A DNA stretch of 34,715 nucleotides. It comes from FEN-1297 sp046704565 (GTDB lineage Bacteria > Bacteroidota > Ignavibacteria > Ignavibacteriales > Ignavibacteriaceae). Both the position numbers and the translations under genes were made by a program. Of this stretch, positions 1 to 7,942 are shown piece by piece. The notes beneath the pieces were generated by a model. The model was not told the DNA's origin, did not search any database, and saw only the letters and a list, made by a program, of their open reading frames with translations. The stretch is from assembly GCA_046704565.1 (NCBI GenBank), contig JBJKRP010000366.1:1-34715 (forward strand), read 5' to 3'. The stretch's first letter is position 1. The number at the start of each line of letters is the position of its first letter.

Positions 1-420
1 TATACCGATGTAAAGAGACCTCTCGGTTACTTCCATCAATTTCTTTTTCTCCTCGGAAATATTTCCGACTGCAACAGTCAAAGCTGCATCTCCGAAATAC
101 CCGTTCTTTTCAACGCCGACATCAAGAGAAACAATTTCTCCTTCTTTAAGAGGTCTGTTCCTCGGTATCCCGTGAACTACTTCTTCATCTATCGATATAC
201 AGATTGACGCCGGGTAATCAACCGATGAGCCGCCTTGCGAATATCCTTTAAAGGCTGCTACAGCGTTGTTGCTCAATATGTAATCTTCTGCTATCTGGTC
301 TATCTCTTTAGTTGTAATTCCAGGTCTAACATTTCTTTTTAATAACTGAAGCGTCTCTGCAACTATCTTAGAACTCTCACGAATAAAATCTATATCTTTT
401 TTTGTCTTTATATAAATCAC
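1..420 (-). CDS. map: Methionine aminopeptidase, type I (3' part outside window)
   Basis: Removes the initiator methionine from new proteins in the cytosol. Only the first 140 codons are present; the gene runs off the left edge. Reading the minus strand from a GTG at 418-420 gives a protein starting VIYIKTKKDIDFIRESSKIV. It holds the substrate-pocket His in VVHGIP and the first two metal-ligand aspartates in SLDVG and GDAALT, which are diagnostic for the family. The remaining ligands (His, Glu, Glu) would lie outside. A GGGAAGAG ribosome site lies about 8 bases upstream of the GTG. It follows secY by 35 bases, the usual place for map at the end of the spc operon. Confidence 0.93.
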   Translation of the reverse strand, partial: MIYIKTKKDIDFIRESSKIVAETLQLLKRNVRPGITTKEIDQIAEDYILSNNAVAAFKGYSQGGSSVDYPASICISIDEEVVHGIPRNRPLKEGEIVSLDVGVEKNGYFGDAALTVAVGNISEEKKKLMEVTERSLYIGI

Positions 421-455
421 AAACTAATCTCTTCCCGGCTTAACCCGGAGAAAAA

Positions 456-1790
456 CTATCTTCTCGCTTTCACCTTCCCGGATTTCATAAATCCGTCGTA
501 GTGTCTCATCAAAAGATGAGATTCAATCTGATGTAATGTATCCAGTGCAACACCTACTATAATAAGCAAGCTGGTCCCTCCAAAAAACTGTGCAAACCTT
601 GGGGAAATACCCCAGCCGCTGACAAATGCCGGAAGGATTGCAATTATTGCAAGGAATACCGAACCGGGCAAAGTAATCTTTGTTAAAATATTATCAATAA
701 AATCCGACGTTTGTTTTCCCGGTCTTATGCCCGGAATAAATCCTCCCTGCTTCTTCATATTGTCGGCAACATCTTTCGGATTGAAAGCAATAGCCGTGTA
801 GAAGTAAGTGAAGAATATGATCATAATGGCATAAACAAACGAATAAACCGGAGAAGTATAAACGAAATAACTCTCCAGGCTCTGCAAGAATTCATTGTTC
901 GGAAAGAACTGAAGAACCGTATTCGGGATAAACATGATTGACTGCGCAAAGATTATAGGCATTACTCCAGCAGTGTTGACACGGAGCGGTATATACTGAG
1001 TAACGCCGCCGTAAACTTTTCTTCCTACAACTCTCTTCGCAAATTGGACAGGTATTCTTCTGGTACCCTCAGTAATAAGAACAACGCTTGCAATAATGGC
1101 AACCATCAATGCTAAAATAATAAACTCAATTATAATATTGCTGTTTCCCTGACTTATACGCTGGTATTCATCAAGAATTGCAAACGGGAACCGGTCTATA
1201 ATTCCTATAAAGATTATAAGAGAAATACCGTTCCCTATTCCTTTATCGGTAATCTGCTCACCAAGCCACATCATGAATATAGTTCCAGATGTTAGAATAA
1301 GTACGGTTGAAATGGTCCATGAAAATCCTTGAACGGCAGCAGGGACAATCGGCATACCCTGGACGTTCATGCTGAGAAGTCTGATTGTAACGCCCCAGGC
1401 TTGAAGTGCAGAAATTATAACTGTACCGTACCGGGTAAGCTGCGTAATCTTCTTTCTGCCGTCTTCACCTTCCTGCTGAAGCTTCTGGAAATAAGGCACC
1501 ACAGCTCCCAAAAGCTCAATGATAATTGCAGATGAAATGTAAGGCATTATTCCCAATGCAAAAATAGCGGCGTTATGGAAAGCGCCACCGACAAATAAAT
1601 CATACAAGCCAAACAAAGTATTCGCAGCTTGGTTCTGCGAGCTCTCGTTTAACAATTTTGCATCAATGCCGGGCAGTGTTATATGCGCGCCAAGCCTTAC
1701 AATAACAAGCAAAGCTAGAGTATAGAGTATCCTCTGGCGGAGCTCATGTATCTTAAAAATATTCCTGAAGGATTCTGTAAGTTTTGCCAT
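456..1790 (-). CDS. secY: Preprotein translocase subunit SecY
   Basis: Channel subunit of the Sec translocon in the inner membrane, partner of SecE (encoded at 26954-27136). The 444 residues fit the family length and show ten hydrophobic segments. The N-terminus is amphipathic (ELRQRILYTLALLVIVRLG). A basic cytoplasmic loop lies near residues 243-259 and the C5 loop near 345-365 contains GIRPG; its Arg356 matches the E. coli Arg357 needed for SecA-driven export. It starts 10 bases after the rplO stop with no clear Shine-Dalgarno site, so translational coupling to rplO is likely. Confidence 0.98.
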   Translation of the reverse strand: MAKLTESFRNIFKIHELRQRILYTLALLVIVRLGAHITLPGIDAKLLNESSQNQAANTLFGLYDLFVGGAFHNAAIFALGIMPYISSAIIIELLGAVVPYFQKLQQEGEDGRKKITQLTRYGTVIISALQAWGVTIRLLSMNVQGMPIVPAAVQGFSWTISTVLILTSGTIFMMWLGEQITDKGIGNGISLIIFIGIIDRFPFAILDEYQRISQGNSNIIIEFIILALMVAIIASVVLITEGTRRIPVQFAKRVVGRKVYGGVTQYIPLRVNTAGVMPIIFAQSIMFIPNTVLQFFPNNEFLQSLESYFVYTSPVYSFVYAIMIIFFTYFYTAIAFNPKDVADNMKKQGGFIPGIRPGKQTSDFIDNILTKITLPGSVFLAIIAILPAFVSGWGISPRFAQFFGGTSLLIIVGVALDTLHQIESHLLMRHYDGFMKSGKVKARR

Positions 1791-1800
1791 CTAATCAGTC

Positions 1801-2259
1801 TTAAATCTTTTCAACGCTTCCGCCGGCTGCTTCCACTTTTTCTTTTGCAGATTGGCTGAATGCATTTACCTGAATTTTTAATTTTGCCTTTAGCTCACCG
1901 GTGCCAAGCAATTTGACCGGAGTCTTTAGTGTCGAAATTAAACCGTGTTTTTTTAACGTTTCCGGGTTGATTACAGCCTCTGTCATTTTATTTTCCGCTG
2001 ATAATCTTTCCAATGATTCGACATTCACAACCTGGTATTGAATTTTAGAAATCGGTGTAAATCCAATCTTAGGGATTCTTCTCTGCAACGGCATCTGACC
2101 GCCTTCAAACCAGGCTTTCTTCTTTGCACCCGAACGTGACATCTGTCCGTTCATTCCTTTCGTTGCCGTTCCGCCATGACCGGAACCTTCGCCTCTGCCA
2201 ATCCTCTTGCGCTTCTTCCTTGAACCTTCGGCGTATTTTAAATTGCTTAATATATCCAT
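1801..2259 (-). CDS. rplO: 50S ribosomal protein L15 (uL15)
   Basis: Large-subunit protein that binds 23S rRNA late in assembly. The 152 residues include the family's basic glycine-rich N-terminus (RKKRKRIGRGEGSGHGGTATKG, residues about 14-35), which threads into rRNA, and a globular C-terminal part ending in AAGGSVEKI. It lies 12 bases after rpmD in the standard spc order rpmD-rplO-secY. An AGGG sits upstream of the ATG. Nothing unusual was seen. Confidence 0.98.
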   Translation of the reverse strand: MDILSNLKYAEGSRKKRKRIGRGEGSGHGGTATKGMNGQMSRSGAKKKAWFEGGQMPLQRRIPKIGFTPISKIQYQVVNVESLERLSAENKMTEAVINPETLKKHGLISTLKTPVKLLGTGELKAKLKIQVNAFSQSAKEKVEAAGGSVEKI

Positions 2260-2271
2260 TATAAAACCCTG

Positions 2272-2457
2272 CTACTTTTTTATTTCTTCTACTTTAACCA
2301 GATGAGAAACTTTTCTAATCATTCCTCTTACCTGGGGAGTATCATTGTGAACAACTTCCCAGTTAGGTCTTCCTAATCCCAAAGCTTCAATCGTAAGCTT
2401 CTGCGTTTTCGGTCTGTCTATAACACTTCTTGTTTGTGTAACTTTTATCTTTGCCAT
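2272..2457 (-). CDS. rpmD: 50S ribosomal protein L30 (uL30)
   Basis: Small 61-residue large-subunit protein of the bacterial short L30 type. The pattern KIKVTQTRSVIDRPKTQKLTIEALGLGRPN is typical, with the conserved LGL and the VRGMIRKVSHLVKVEE tail. A GAGGAT site lies just upstream of the ATG. Its presence between rpsE and rplO is the standard order; some lineages lack L30, this one keeps it. Confidence 0.97.
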   Translation of the reverse strand: MAKIKVTQTRSVIDRPKTQKLTIEALGLGRPNWEVVHNDTPQVRGMIRKVSHLVKVEEIKK

Positions 2458-2468
2458 GTCATCCTCGT

Positions 2469-2975
2469 CTAAGCGCTTAAGAGTTCTTTAACTGTCATTC
2501 TCCTCTTGCCAGCCATTTTTCTTGCATCAACTATGCTAAGCAAGCCGTTCAGAGTTGCCTTAACCTGATTGTGAGGATTGCTTGAGCCCAATGACTTAGT
2601 AAGAATATCCTGTACTCCTGCTGCCTCAAGAACGGCACGAACGCCGCCACCGGCGATAAGCCCGGTTCCAGGCGAAGCCGGTTTTAACAGCACCCTTCCG
2701 GCGCCAAACTTCCCGATAATTTCGTGAGCGACTGTTCCTTTAATAACCGAAACGTTTACTAAATTTTTCTTTGCGTCGTCAACACCTTTTGAAATAGCGT
2801 CTGAAACTTCGTTCGCTTTACCGAGACCAACACCGACGGTGCCTTGCCCATTACCTACAACTACAATAGCATTAAAGCTGAAACGACGTCCGCCTTTTAC
2901 AACCTTAGCAACTCTATTTATGTGAACGACCTTTTCTTTCAGTCCTTCTATTTCACCAGACTTTACATTTTTCAA
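2469..2975 (-). CDS. rpsE: 30S ribosomal protein S5 (uS5)
   Basis: Small-subunit protein near the mRNA entry and decoding site, important for accuracy. It has the double-stranded RNA-binding N-terminal domain with LKEKVVHINRVAKVVKGGRR, followed by the GTVGVGLGKANEV motif and the C-terminal domain ending in MTVKELLSA. Two TTG starts compete. The one at 2987 has no ribosome site, while the one at 2975 has GGAG six bases upstream, so 2975 is preferred (168 residues); the longer form would have 172. The tRNA-Gln gene lies about 70 bases upstream, where rplR would normally directly adjoin. Confidence 0.96.
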   Translation of the reverse strand: MKNVKSGEIEGLKEKVVHINRVAKVVKGGRRFSFNAIVVVGNGQGTVGVGLGKANEVSDAISKGVDDAKKNLVNVSVIKGTVAHEIIGKFGAGRVLLKPASPGTGLIAGGGVRAVLEAAGVQDILTKSLGSSNPHNQVKATLNGLLSIVDARKMAGKRRMTVKELLSA

Positions 2976-3058
2976 TTTAGTCTCCAATACACCCGTTAAA
3001 TTTTTGAGATATTTCTTTTAAAACTTTCTCCGGCTTAAGCTTGACCGGAAAAACCAAG

Positions 3059-3129
3059 CTGCCGAGAGAGGATTCGAACCTCTACAGACGCCTCCAAAGG
3101 GCGTAGTCCTGCCATTAGACGACTCGGCA
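3059..3129 (-). tRNA. tRNA-Gln (anticodon TTG)
   Basis: The 71 bases fold as a full cloverleaf on the minus strand: acceptor TGCCGAG/CTCGGCA, D stem GTCT/GGAC, anticodon stem ACGCC/GGCGT with loop CTTTGGA, T stem AGAGG/CCTCT with loop TTCGAAT. The weak U1-A72 pair and G73 discriminator are identity features of bacterial tRNA-Gln. CCA is not encoded. It sits inside the spc operon between rplR and rpsE on the same strand, which is unusual. Confidence 0.96.
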
Positions 3130-3191
3130 AGAACCAATAAACAAACTACAATTTCCAAATTCCAACTCAAATGGAATTCGATATTTGCGAT

Positions 3192-3557
3192 TTAAAATTT
3201 CAAGCCCCCTTCACGTGCGCCTTCGGCAATAGCCTGTACCCGACCATGATACCGGTAACCGTTGCGGTCGAACACTACAGTGGTAATATTTTGTTCAAGA
3301 GCTTTCTTTGCAACCAGGGTTCCGATAACTTTGCTTTTGGCAATCTTGCCTTTTGCCTTTTTAACATCTTCAACAACCTCTTTAGATAAAGTTGAAGCAG
3401 AAACAAGCGTCTTACCCGAAGCGTCGTCAATTATCTGAGCATAAACATTATTTAAGCTCCTGTATATTGTAAGCCTCGGTTTTTCCGGCGTACCCGAAAT
3501 TGTCTTTCTTATTCTTGCTTTAGACCGAAGTCTCGAATTTTCATTTCTCTTTATCAT
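3192..3557 (-). CDS. rplR: 50S ribosomal protein L18 (uL18)
   Basis: Binds 5S rRNA with L5 and forms part of the central protuberance. The 121 residues show the basic N-terminus (KRNENSRLRSKARIRKTI), the PRLTIYRSLNNVYAQIIDD strand region and the C-terminal FDRNGYRYHGRVQAIAEGAREGGLKF signature. The ATG at 3557 follows rplF by 21 bases. Its stop is followed not by rpsE but by a 62-base spacer and tRNA-Gln, so its transcript 3' end may be set by tRNA processing. Confidence 0.98.
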   Translation of the reverse strand: MIKRNENSRLRSKARIRKTISGTPEKPRLTIYRSLNNVYAQIIDDASGKTLVSASTLSKEVVEDVKKAKGKIAKSKVIGTLVAKKALEQNITTVVFDRNGYRYHGRVQAIAEGAREGGLKF

Positions 3558-3578
3558 CGTCTAATTAAACTCCAAATT

Positions 3579-4118
3579 TTATTTACCAGCAGTCTTACCG
3601 GCTTTTCTGATAATCTGTTCGTCGGAATATTTAATTCCTTTTCCTTTATACGGCTCCGGCTCTCTAATCGATCTGATTTTAGCAGCTACCTGACCGACCA
3701 ATTGTTTGTCAATCCCGGATATTACAATCTGTGTTTGCTGCGGCGTCTGAAGCGTAACTCCATCGGGCGGCATAAAATATATCGGGTGAGAGTAGCCGAT
3801 GTTCAGCAAAAGATTTTGTCCTTTCATCTCTGCTCTGTAACCTACTCCAACTATATCAAGAGTCTTTGAATACGCGTTGGTTACTCCGTTAATCATATTC
3901 TGAATAAGAGCGCGGGATAAGCCGTGAAGCGCTTTATTCTCTTTAAAATCATTCGGACGCTTTACCGTAATTTCACTGTCCTTCATCTCAACACTGATGT
4001 TTTGATGAACCTTTGTTTCAAGCTCACCCTTAGGTCCTTTTACTTTTACAACCTGACCGTTTAGGCTGACAGTAACTCCTTTTGGAACTGTTATTGGTTT
4101 TTTACCGATACGTGACAC
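3579..4118 (-). CDS. rplF: 50S ribosomal protein L6 (uL6)
   Basis: Large-subunit protein near the sarcin-ricin loop and the factor-binding site. The 179 residues comprise the two homologous L6 domains: the first with SRIGKKPITVPKGVTVSLNG, the second with the strongly conserved REPEPYKGKGIKY near residues 153-165. The spacing to rpsH upstream is 19 bases. Length and motifs are normal. Confidence 0.98.
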   Translation of the reverse strand: MSRIGKKPITVPKGVTVSLNGQVVKVKGPKGELETKVHQNISVEMKDSEITVKRPNDFKENKALHGLSRALIQNMINGVTNAYSKTLDIVGVGYRAEMKGQNLLLNIGYSHPIYFMPPDGVTLQTPQQTQIVISGIDKQLVGQVAAKIRSIREPEPYKGKGIKYSDEQIIRKAGKTAGK

Positions 4119-4137
4119 TTTTAAACTCCAATCATTT

Positions 4138-4533
4138 TTACCAAATGTAACAAACTACTTCGCCACCGACGGCTTCCTGCCTTGCTTCCTTATCGGTCAG
4201 CAATCCTTTCTGTGTTGATATAACGGCAATGCCTAAGCCGTTCAAAACCCTCGGAAGCTCTTTCGAACTTTTGTAAACTCTCAAGCCCGGCGTGCTGATT
4301 CTCTTCAACCCGCTTATTGCCGGAGTACCGTTTGCATATCTTAACTGAATCCTCAAGAGATTCTGCTTGTTGTCCTCAACAACCGCATAGTCGTCAATGA
4401 ACTTATATTTCTTCAAAATCTCAGTAAGGCTTTTCTTCATACCGGACGCCGGTACATCGACTCTAAGCTTCTTCGCTCTTGATGCGTTTCTAATTCTCGT
4501 TAAATAATCTGAAATCGGGTCAGTAACGGGCAT
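4138..4533 (-). CDS. rpsH: 30S ribosomal protein S8 (uS8)
   Basis: Primary 16S rRNA-binding protein of the platform. The 131 residues begin PVTDPISDYLTRIRNASRA, the hallmark N-terminus, and end in the conserved KEARQEAVGGEVVCYIW. In E. coli S8 is the repressor of the spc operon, binding mRNA near the rplE start; here the rplX-rplE gap (5494-5561) has two small hairpins, but a true S8 site could not be confirmed by eye. Confidence 0.98.
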   Translation of the reverse strand: MPVTDPISDYLTRIRNASRAKKLRVDVPASGMKKSLTEILKKYKFIDDYAVVEDNKQNLLRIQLRYANGTPAISGLKRISTPGLRVYKSSKELPRVLNGLGIAVISTQKGLLTDKEARQEAVGGEVVCYIW

Positions 4534-4548
4534 AAATCTTTTCTCCTT

Positions 4549-4818
4549 CTACCAGCTTGACTTTTTTAATCCGGGAATCTCGCCTTTCAACGCCATCTCT
4601 CTCAAAACCAAACGCGAAATACCAAACTTCCTATAATATGCTCTTGCTCTTCCGGTAAACATGCAGCGGTTGTGCAGCCTTACCGGGGATGCATTTCTCG
4701 GCAGCTTTTGGAGCGCTGCATAATCGCCTTTATCCTTCAGCTCTTTTCTCAGCTTATCAAACTTGTCGACTGTCTTTTTTCTTTTAGCTTCTCTTGCTAT
4801 TAAACTTAATCTTGCCAT
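4549..4818 (-). CDS. rpsN: 30S ribosomal protein S14, zinc-independent form (uS14)
   Basis: Small-subunit head protein near S3 and S10. At 89 residues it is the long form without the zinc-binding CxxC pairs; the only cysteine is in NRCMFTGRARAYYRKFGISR. The C-terminus GEIPGLKKSSW is conserved. It lies 12 bases after rplE and 15 before rpsH. Confidence 0.98.
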   Translation of the reverse strand: MARLSLIAREAKRKKTVDKFDKLRKELKDKGDYAALQKLPRNASPVRLHNRCMFTGRARAYYRKFGISRLVLREMALKGEIPGLKKSSW

Positions 4819-4830
4819 TCAATCTCCTGT

Positions 4831-5493
4831 CTAGGCTGTTTTAATTTCTTTTTTTCTAAACGGAAATCCGAAAGCCTGCATCAGCTCATAAGCCTCGTTA
4901 TCCGTACTCGCCGAGGTAACAAACGTAACGTCCATTCCGAGCACACGTGTAATCTTATCAACATTTATTTCCGGGAAGATAATTTGTTCTTTAATTCCCA
5001 GCGTATAATTTCCTCTTCCGTCAAACGATTTATCGGATAAGCCACGGAAGTCTCTAACACGCGGCAGAGCAATATTGATAAGTCTATCCATAAACTCATA
5101 CATTTTCTCGCGTCTTAAGGTAACCATCGCGCCGATGTTTACGCCCTCTCTTAGTTTGAAGTTAGAGATAGCTTTCTTAGCCTTTCTAATGCTAGCTTTC
5201 TGACCTGTAATAGTTTCCAGTTCCTTAACTGCTTCTTCAAGAATTTTCTGATCTGCCACAGCGGCACCAACGCCCATATTCACGACAATTTTGTGAAGCC
5301 TTGGAACCTGCATTATACTTTTATAATTAAACTTCTTCTGTAGTCCAGGTACAATATCTTTTTTATAATTTTCAGCAAGTCTTGCCTTAATTCTGATTTC
5401 CTTTTCAGCCGCTGCTGCTTTTACTTCTTTCTTTGCGCCTTTGGGCTGTTTCTCTTGCCCTGCTGCTTCTTTTTTTTGTTTCTTATCTGCCAT
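4831..5493 (-). CDS. rplE: 50S ribosomal protein L5 (uL5) with extended N-terminus
   Basis: Binds 5S rRNA in the central protuberance and contacts S13 across the subunit bridge B1b. The core starts near residue 36 (KARLAENYKKDIVPGLQKK) and carries the expected MQVPRLHKIVVNMGVG, RGLSDKSFDGRGNYTLGIKEQ and FPEINVDK motifs. At 220 residues it is about 40 longer than usual, owing to a lysine/alanine/glutamine-rich N-terminal extension. No ATG, GTG or TTG was seen between the extension and the core, so the extension is probably real. No strong Shine-Dalgarno site precedes the ATG; the upstream gap holds two hairpins. Confidence 0.97.
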   Translation of the reverse strand: MADKKQKKEAAGQEKQPKGAKKEVKAAAAEKEIRIKARLAENYKKDIVPGLQKKFNYKSIMQVPRLHKIVVNMGVGAAVADQKILEEAVKELETITGQKASIRKAKKAISNFKLREGVNIGAMVTLRREKMYEFMDRLINIALPRVRDFRGLSDKSFDGRGNYTLGIKEQIIFPEINVDKITRVLGMDVTFVTSASTDNEAYELMQAFGFPFRKKEIKTA

Positions 5494-5519
5494 AAATTTT
5501 TAATTTAACCTTTCAATTG

Positions 5520-5559
5520 TCCCTGCGGGAAGTAGTTAATCAACCTTCCTTTCGGGGTT
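5520..5559 (-). promoter_or_regulatory. Two hairpins in the rplX-rplE gap (possible S8 control site)
   Basis: The 68-base gap is long for this operon. On the minus strand it can form AACC-CC-GAAA-GG-AA-GGTT (5542-5559; GAAA loop with an AA bulge) and TCCC-GCA-GGGA (5520-5530). In E. coli the S8 repressor binds mRNA at this point of the spc operon. The link is by position only; the conserved S8-binding core was not recognised. Confidence 0.3.
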
Positions 5560-5561
5560 TG

Positions 5562-5885
5562 TTAAATCATTTCTCCGCTTGTTCTGCCTACTCTAACTCT
5601 CTTCTTCTTACCGGTCTTCTCATCAAGGATAATCTGGGAACCGAGTCTCGTTGGTTGATTGTTGTTTGGGTCCATCAACATTACGTTTGAGATATGGATC
5701 GGAGATTCCTTTTCAAGTATCCCACCTTGCGGATTAGTTTGACTCGGCTTCGAATGCCGCTTCCGCAAATTAATTCCTTCAATAATTATCCTGGAATCTT
5801 TGCCGAAAACTTTTAAAACTTTTCCGGTTTTTCCTCTATCGTTGCCGGCAATTACCATTACGTTATCGTTTTTTCTGATTTTCAT
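5562..5885 (-). CDS. rplX: 50S ribosomal protein L24 (uL24)
   Basis: Early assembly protein at the tunnel exit side of the large subunit. The 107 residues have the KOW motif (NDNVMVIAGNDRGKTGKVLKV, residues 6-26) and the conserved GINLRKRHSKPSQ and GGILEKESPIHISNVM segments. It follows rplN by 14 bases and keeps the canonical order rplN-rplX-rplE. Confidence 0.98.
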   Translation of the reverse strand: MKIRKNDNVMVIAGNDRGKTGKVLKVFGKDSRIIIEGINLRKRHSKPSQTNPQGGILEKESPIHISNVMLMDPNNNQPTRLGSQIILDEKTGKKKRVRVGRTSGEMI

Positions 5886-5899
5886 TTTCGTTCCAATCT

Positions 5900-6268
5900 T
5901 TATAATACTTCCGGAGCCAAAGAAACAATCTTCATAAACTGCTTCTCTCTTAATTCTCTGGCAACCGGACCAAAGATACGCGTCCCCCTCGGCTCGTTCT
6001 GCGCATTAATTAAAACCGCTGCGTTCTCATCAAACCTGATGTAGGAACCGTCCTTGCGTCTTACTTCTTTTTTTGTTCTTACAATTACTGCTCTTGAGAC
6101 TTCACCTTTCTTTACCGCTCCATTAGGTATTGCAGTCTTTACAGCAACAACAATCAAGTCTCCAACGCTTGCATACTTTCTGTCGCTACCGCCAAGCACG
6201 CGGATACACCGGACTTTCTTAGCGCCCGAATTATCTGCCACAACTAAATTGGTTTCTTCCTGAATCAT
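5900..6268 (-). CDS. rplN: 50S ribosomal protein L14 (uL14)
   Basis: Large-subunit protein at bridges B5 and B8. Length is the invariant 122 residues, with MIQEETNLVVADNSGAKKVRCIRVLGG at the start and RGTRIFGPVARELREKQFMKIVSLAPEVL at the end, both family signatures. It is the first gene of the classical spc unit. A 46-base gap separates it from rpsQ, and no promoter could be identified there, so S10 and spc genes may be one transcript. Confidence 0.98.
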   Translation of the reverse strand: MIQEETNLVVADNSGAKKVRCIRVLGGSDRKYASVGDLIVVAVKTAIPNGAVKKGEVSRAVIVRTKKEVRRKDGSYIRFDENAAVLINAQNEPRGTRIFGPVARELREKQFMKIVSLAPEVL

Positions 6269-6314
6269 TTAAATCCTTACTCCTTGTTTACCGCCTGTCC
6301 TTATGATTTGGGAA

Positions 6315-6572
6315 CTACTTGGCTTTTTCTACAACTTCTACTAAACGCCATCTCTTTTTTAAACTGAGAGGACGGGTTTCCATAATTCTAACTCTGTCGC
6401 CAATCTTGCACTCGTTCTTTTCATCATGCGCCATCAGCTTTGTTGTTTTCTTAAAATATTTTTTGTAAATCGGATGAGAAACTTTTCTTTCGATTGCAAC
6501 CGTAATAGTTTTCTGCATTTTATTGCTGATAACAATTCCAACTCTGGTTTTCCTTAGTGAACGTCCTTCCAT
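6315..6572 (-). CDS. rpsQ: 30S ribosomal protein S17 (uS17)
   Basis: Primary 16S rRNA-binding protein with an OB fold. The 85 residues contain RKTRVGIVISNKMQKTITVAIER and the conserved loop HPIYKKYFKKTTKLMAHDE, then GDRVRIMETRPLSLKKRWRLVEVVE. It begins two bases after rpmC ends, which implies translational coupling. Confidence 0.98.
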   Translation of the reverse strand: MEGRSLRKTRVGIVISNKMQKTITVAIERKVSHPIYKKYFKKTTKLMAHDEKNECKIGDRVRIMETRPLSLKKRWRLVEVVEKAK

Positions 6573-6574
6573 AG

Positions 6575-6826
6575 TTAAGCTTTAGCTCCTTCTTTATTTT
6601 CTTTTTCAGCCGTTGCATTCTTAGCCTTAGCCTCTGCCTTAGCTTTTCTTTCTTTCTCTACGGTTTTCATCCTTGCAATATCTTTCTTTACAATCTTAAG
6701 CTTTGAAGTATTCGTCAATTGCTTCAGCTGATGAGCAAAACGCAAATCAAGCAGATTCTTCTGTTCTTCCTCAATCTGCTTTGCCAACTCGTTATCCTTC
6801 AGCTCTCTTACTTCATGAATTTTCAT
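6575..6826 (-). CDS. rpmC: 50S ribosomal protein L29 (uL29) with charged C-terminal tail
   Basis: Sits at the peptide tunnel exit, where targeting factors dock. The core (residues 1-60) has MKIHEVRELKDNELAKQIEE and the LLDLRFAHQLKQLTNTSKL signature. Family members are usually 60-70 residues; this one is 83, with a lysine/alanine/glutamate tail (from about residue 61) of low complexity. It is tightly linked to rpsQ downstream. Confidence 0.96.
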   Translation of the reverse strand: MKIHEVRELKDNELAKQIEEEQKNLLDLRFAHQLKQLTNTSKLKIVKKDIARMKTVEKERKAKAEAKAKNATAEKENKEGAKA

Positions 6827-6844
6827 TTCTCAAATCCTAGTCTT

Positions 6845-7261
6845 TTATTCGAAATCCGGTCTTGTAACCACTTTAGTTTTAATGGGCAGTTTATAAGCGC
6901 ATGTCTGCAATGCATCCTGCGCCAGTTCCCGGGGAACACCTGCTACTTCGAAAAGAACTCTTCCAGGCTTGACAACTGCTACCCAGAATTCCGGGTTGCC
7001 TTTTCCTTTACCCATTCTTGTTTCGAGCGGCTTCTTGGAAACGGGCTTGTCCGGGAAAATTCGAATCCAGACTTTTCCATCTCTCTTCATTTTTCTTGAA
7101 AGCGCAACACGGCAAGCCTCAATCTGCCTGCTTGTAATCCAATGCGGCTCCAAAGCCTTCAAGCCGAAGTCGCCGAAAGCAATCGTGCTTCCGCGCTTTG
7201 CCTTGCCAGCCATTCTTCCGCGCTGTGACTTTCTGAATTTTACTCTCTTAGGCATTAACAT
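6845..7261 (-). CDS. rplP: 50S ribosomal protein L16 (uL16)
   Basis: Late-assembling protein near the A site. Signatures are PKRVKFRKSQRGRMAGKAKRG and the RRQ/ARVALSRKMKRDGKVWIRIFPDKP block, followed by MGKGKGNPEFWVAVVKPGRVLFE. Two ATG codons (7261 and 7255) are possible; the family usually begins MPKR-like, favouring 7255, but the GGAG upstream is nearer to 7261 (10 bases). The difference is two residues. Confidence 0.97.
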   Translation of the reverse strand: MLMPKRVKFRKSQRGRMAGKAKRGSTIAFGDFGLKALEPHWITSRQIEACRVALSRKMKRDGKVWIRIFPDKPVSKKPLETRMGKGKGNPEFWVAVVKPGRVLFEVAGVPRELAQDALQTCAYKLPIKTKVVTRPDFE

Positions 7262-7282
7262 GATAAAAAAACTCCGGTATAA

Positions 7283-7924
7283 TTATTCGCTTACTCTTTT
7301 TCCTAAAATCTCGCCGCGGCAAATCCAAACTTTAATTCCGATTGAGCCGTAGATAGTTTCGGCTCTGCCGTTGGCGTAATCTATATCTGCTCTAATTGTG
7401 TGAAGAGGAATTCTTCCTTCCTTGTACTGCTCGGTTCTTGCCATTTCTGCCCCGCCAAGTCTGCCTGCGCACATAATTCTAATTCCTTCGGCACCCATCC
7501 TCATTGCAGCGGTAATGGACATCTTCATAGCTCTTCTGAAAGAAACTCTTCCTTCAAGCTGGCTCGCAATGTTCTCCGCAACTAAATACGCATCAAGCTC
7601 CGGTCTCTTAATTTCGGATATTTGGACCTTGACTTCTTTATCCGAAATCTGCTTCAACTCCTGTTCGAGTTGTGTAATTTCTTTTCCGCTCTTACCAATT
7701 ACAACTCCGGGTCTCGAAGTGTGAATCGTTAAGATTACATTCTTGGAGGTCCTGTCGATAACAATCCTTGCAATGCCTGCTTTCTTCAAGCGGCTTCTTA
7801 TATAATTGCGAAGCTTGTCGTCTTCTTTAATCTTTTGAGAATAGGATTTGTTCTCATACCAGTTCGAATCCCATCCTCTGATGATTCCTACTCTTAATCC
7901 AATCGGGTTTGTCTTTTGTCCCAA
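7283..7924 (-). CDS. rpsC: 30S ribosomal protein S3 (uS3)
   Basis: Head protein at the mRNA entry, with helicase-related function. It starts GQKTNPIGLRVGIIRGWDSNWY and has the type II KH domain with VVIGKSGKEI (about residues 75-84) and the C-terminal RTEQYKEGRIPLHTIRADIDY block. The start codon is TTG, supported by a very strong AGGAGG about eight bases upstream. Length (213) is normal. Confidence 0.98.
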   Translation of the reverse strand: MGQKTNPIGLRVGIIRGWDSNWYENKSYSQKIKEDDKLRNYIRSRLKKAGIARIVIDRTSKNVILTIHTSRPGVVIGKSGKEITQLEQELKQISDKEVKVQISEIKRPELDAYLVAENIASQLEGRVSFRRAMKMSITAAMRMGAEGIRIMCAGRLGGAEMARTEQYKEGRIPLHTIRADIDYANGRAETIYGSIGIKVWICRGEILGKRVSE

Positions 7925-7942
7925 AAAATTACCTCCTAAGTA

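Noticed and set aside
2988..3058. Terminator between tRNA-Gln and rpsE
   Set aside because: Only a weak CCGG/CCGG pairing is present and the T run precedes it instead of following it.
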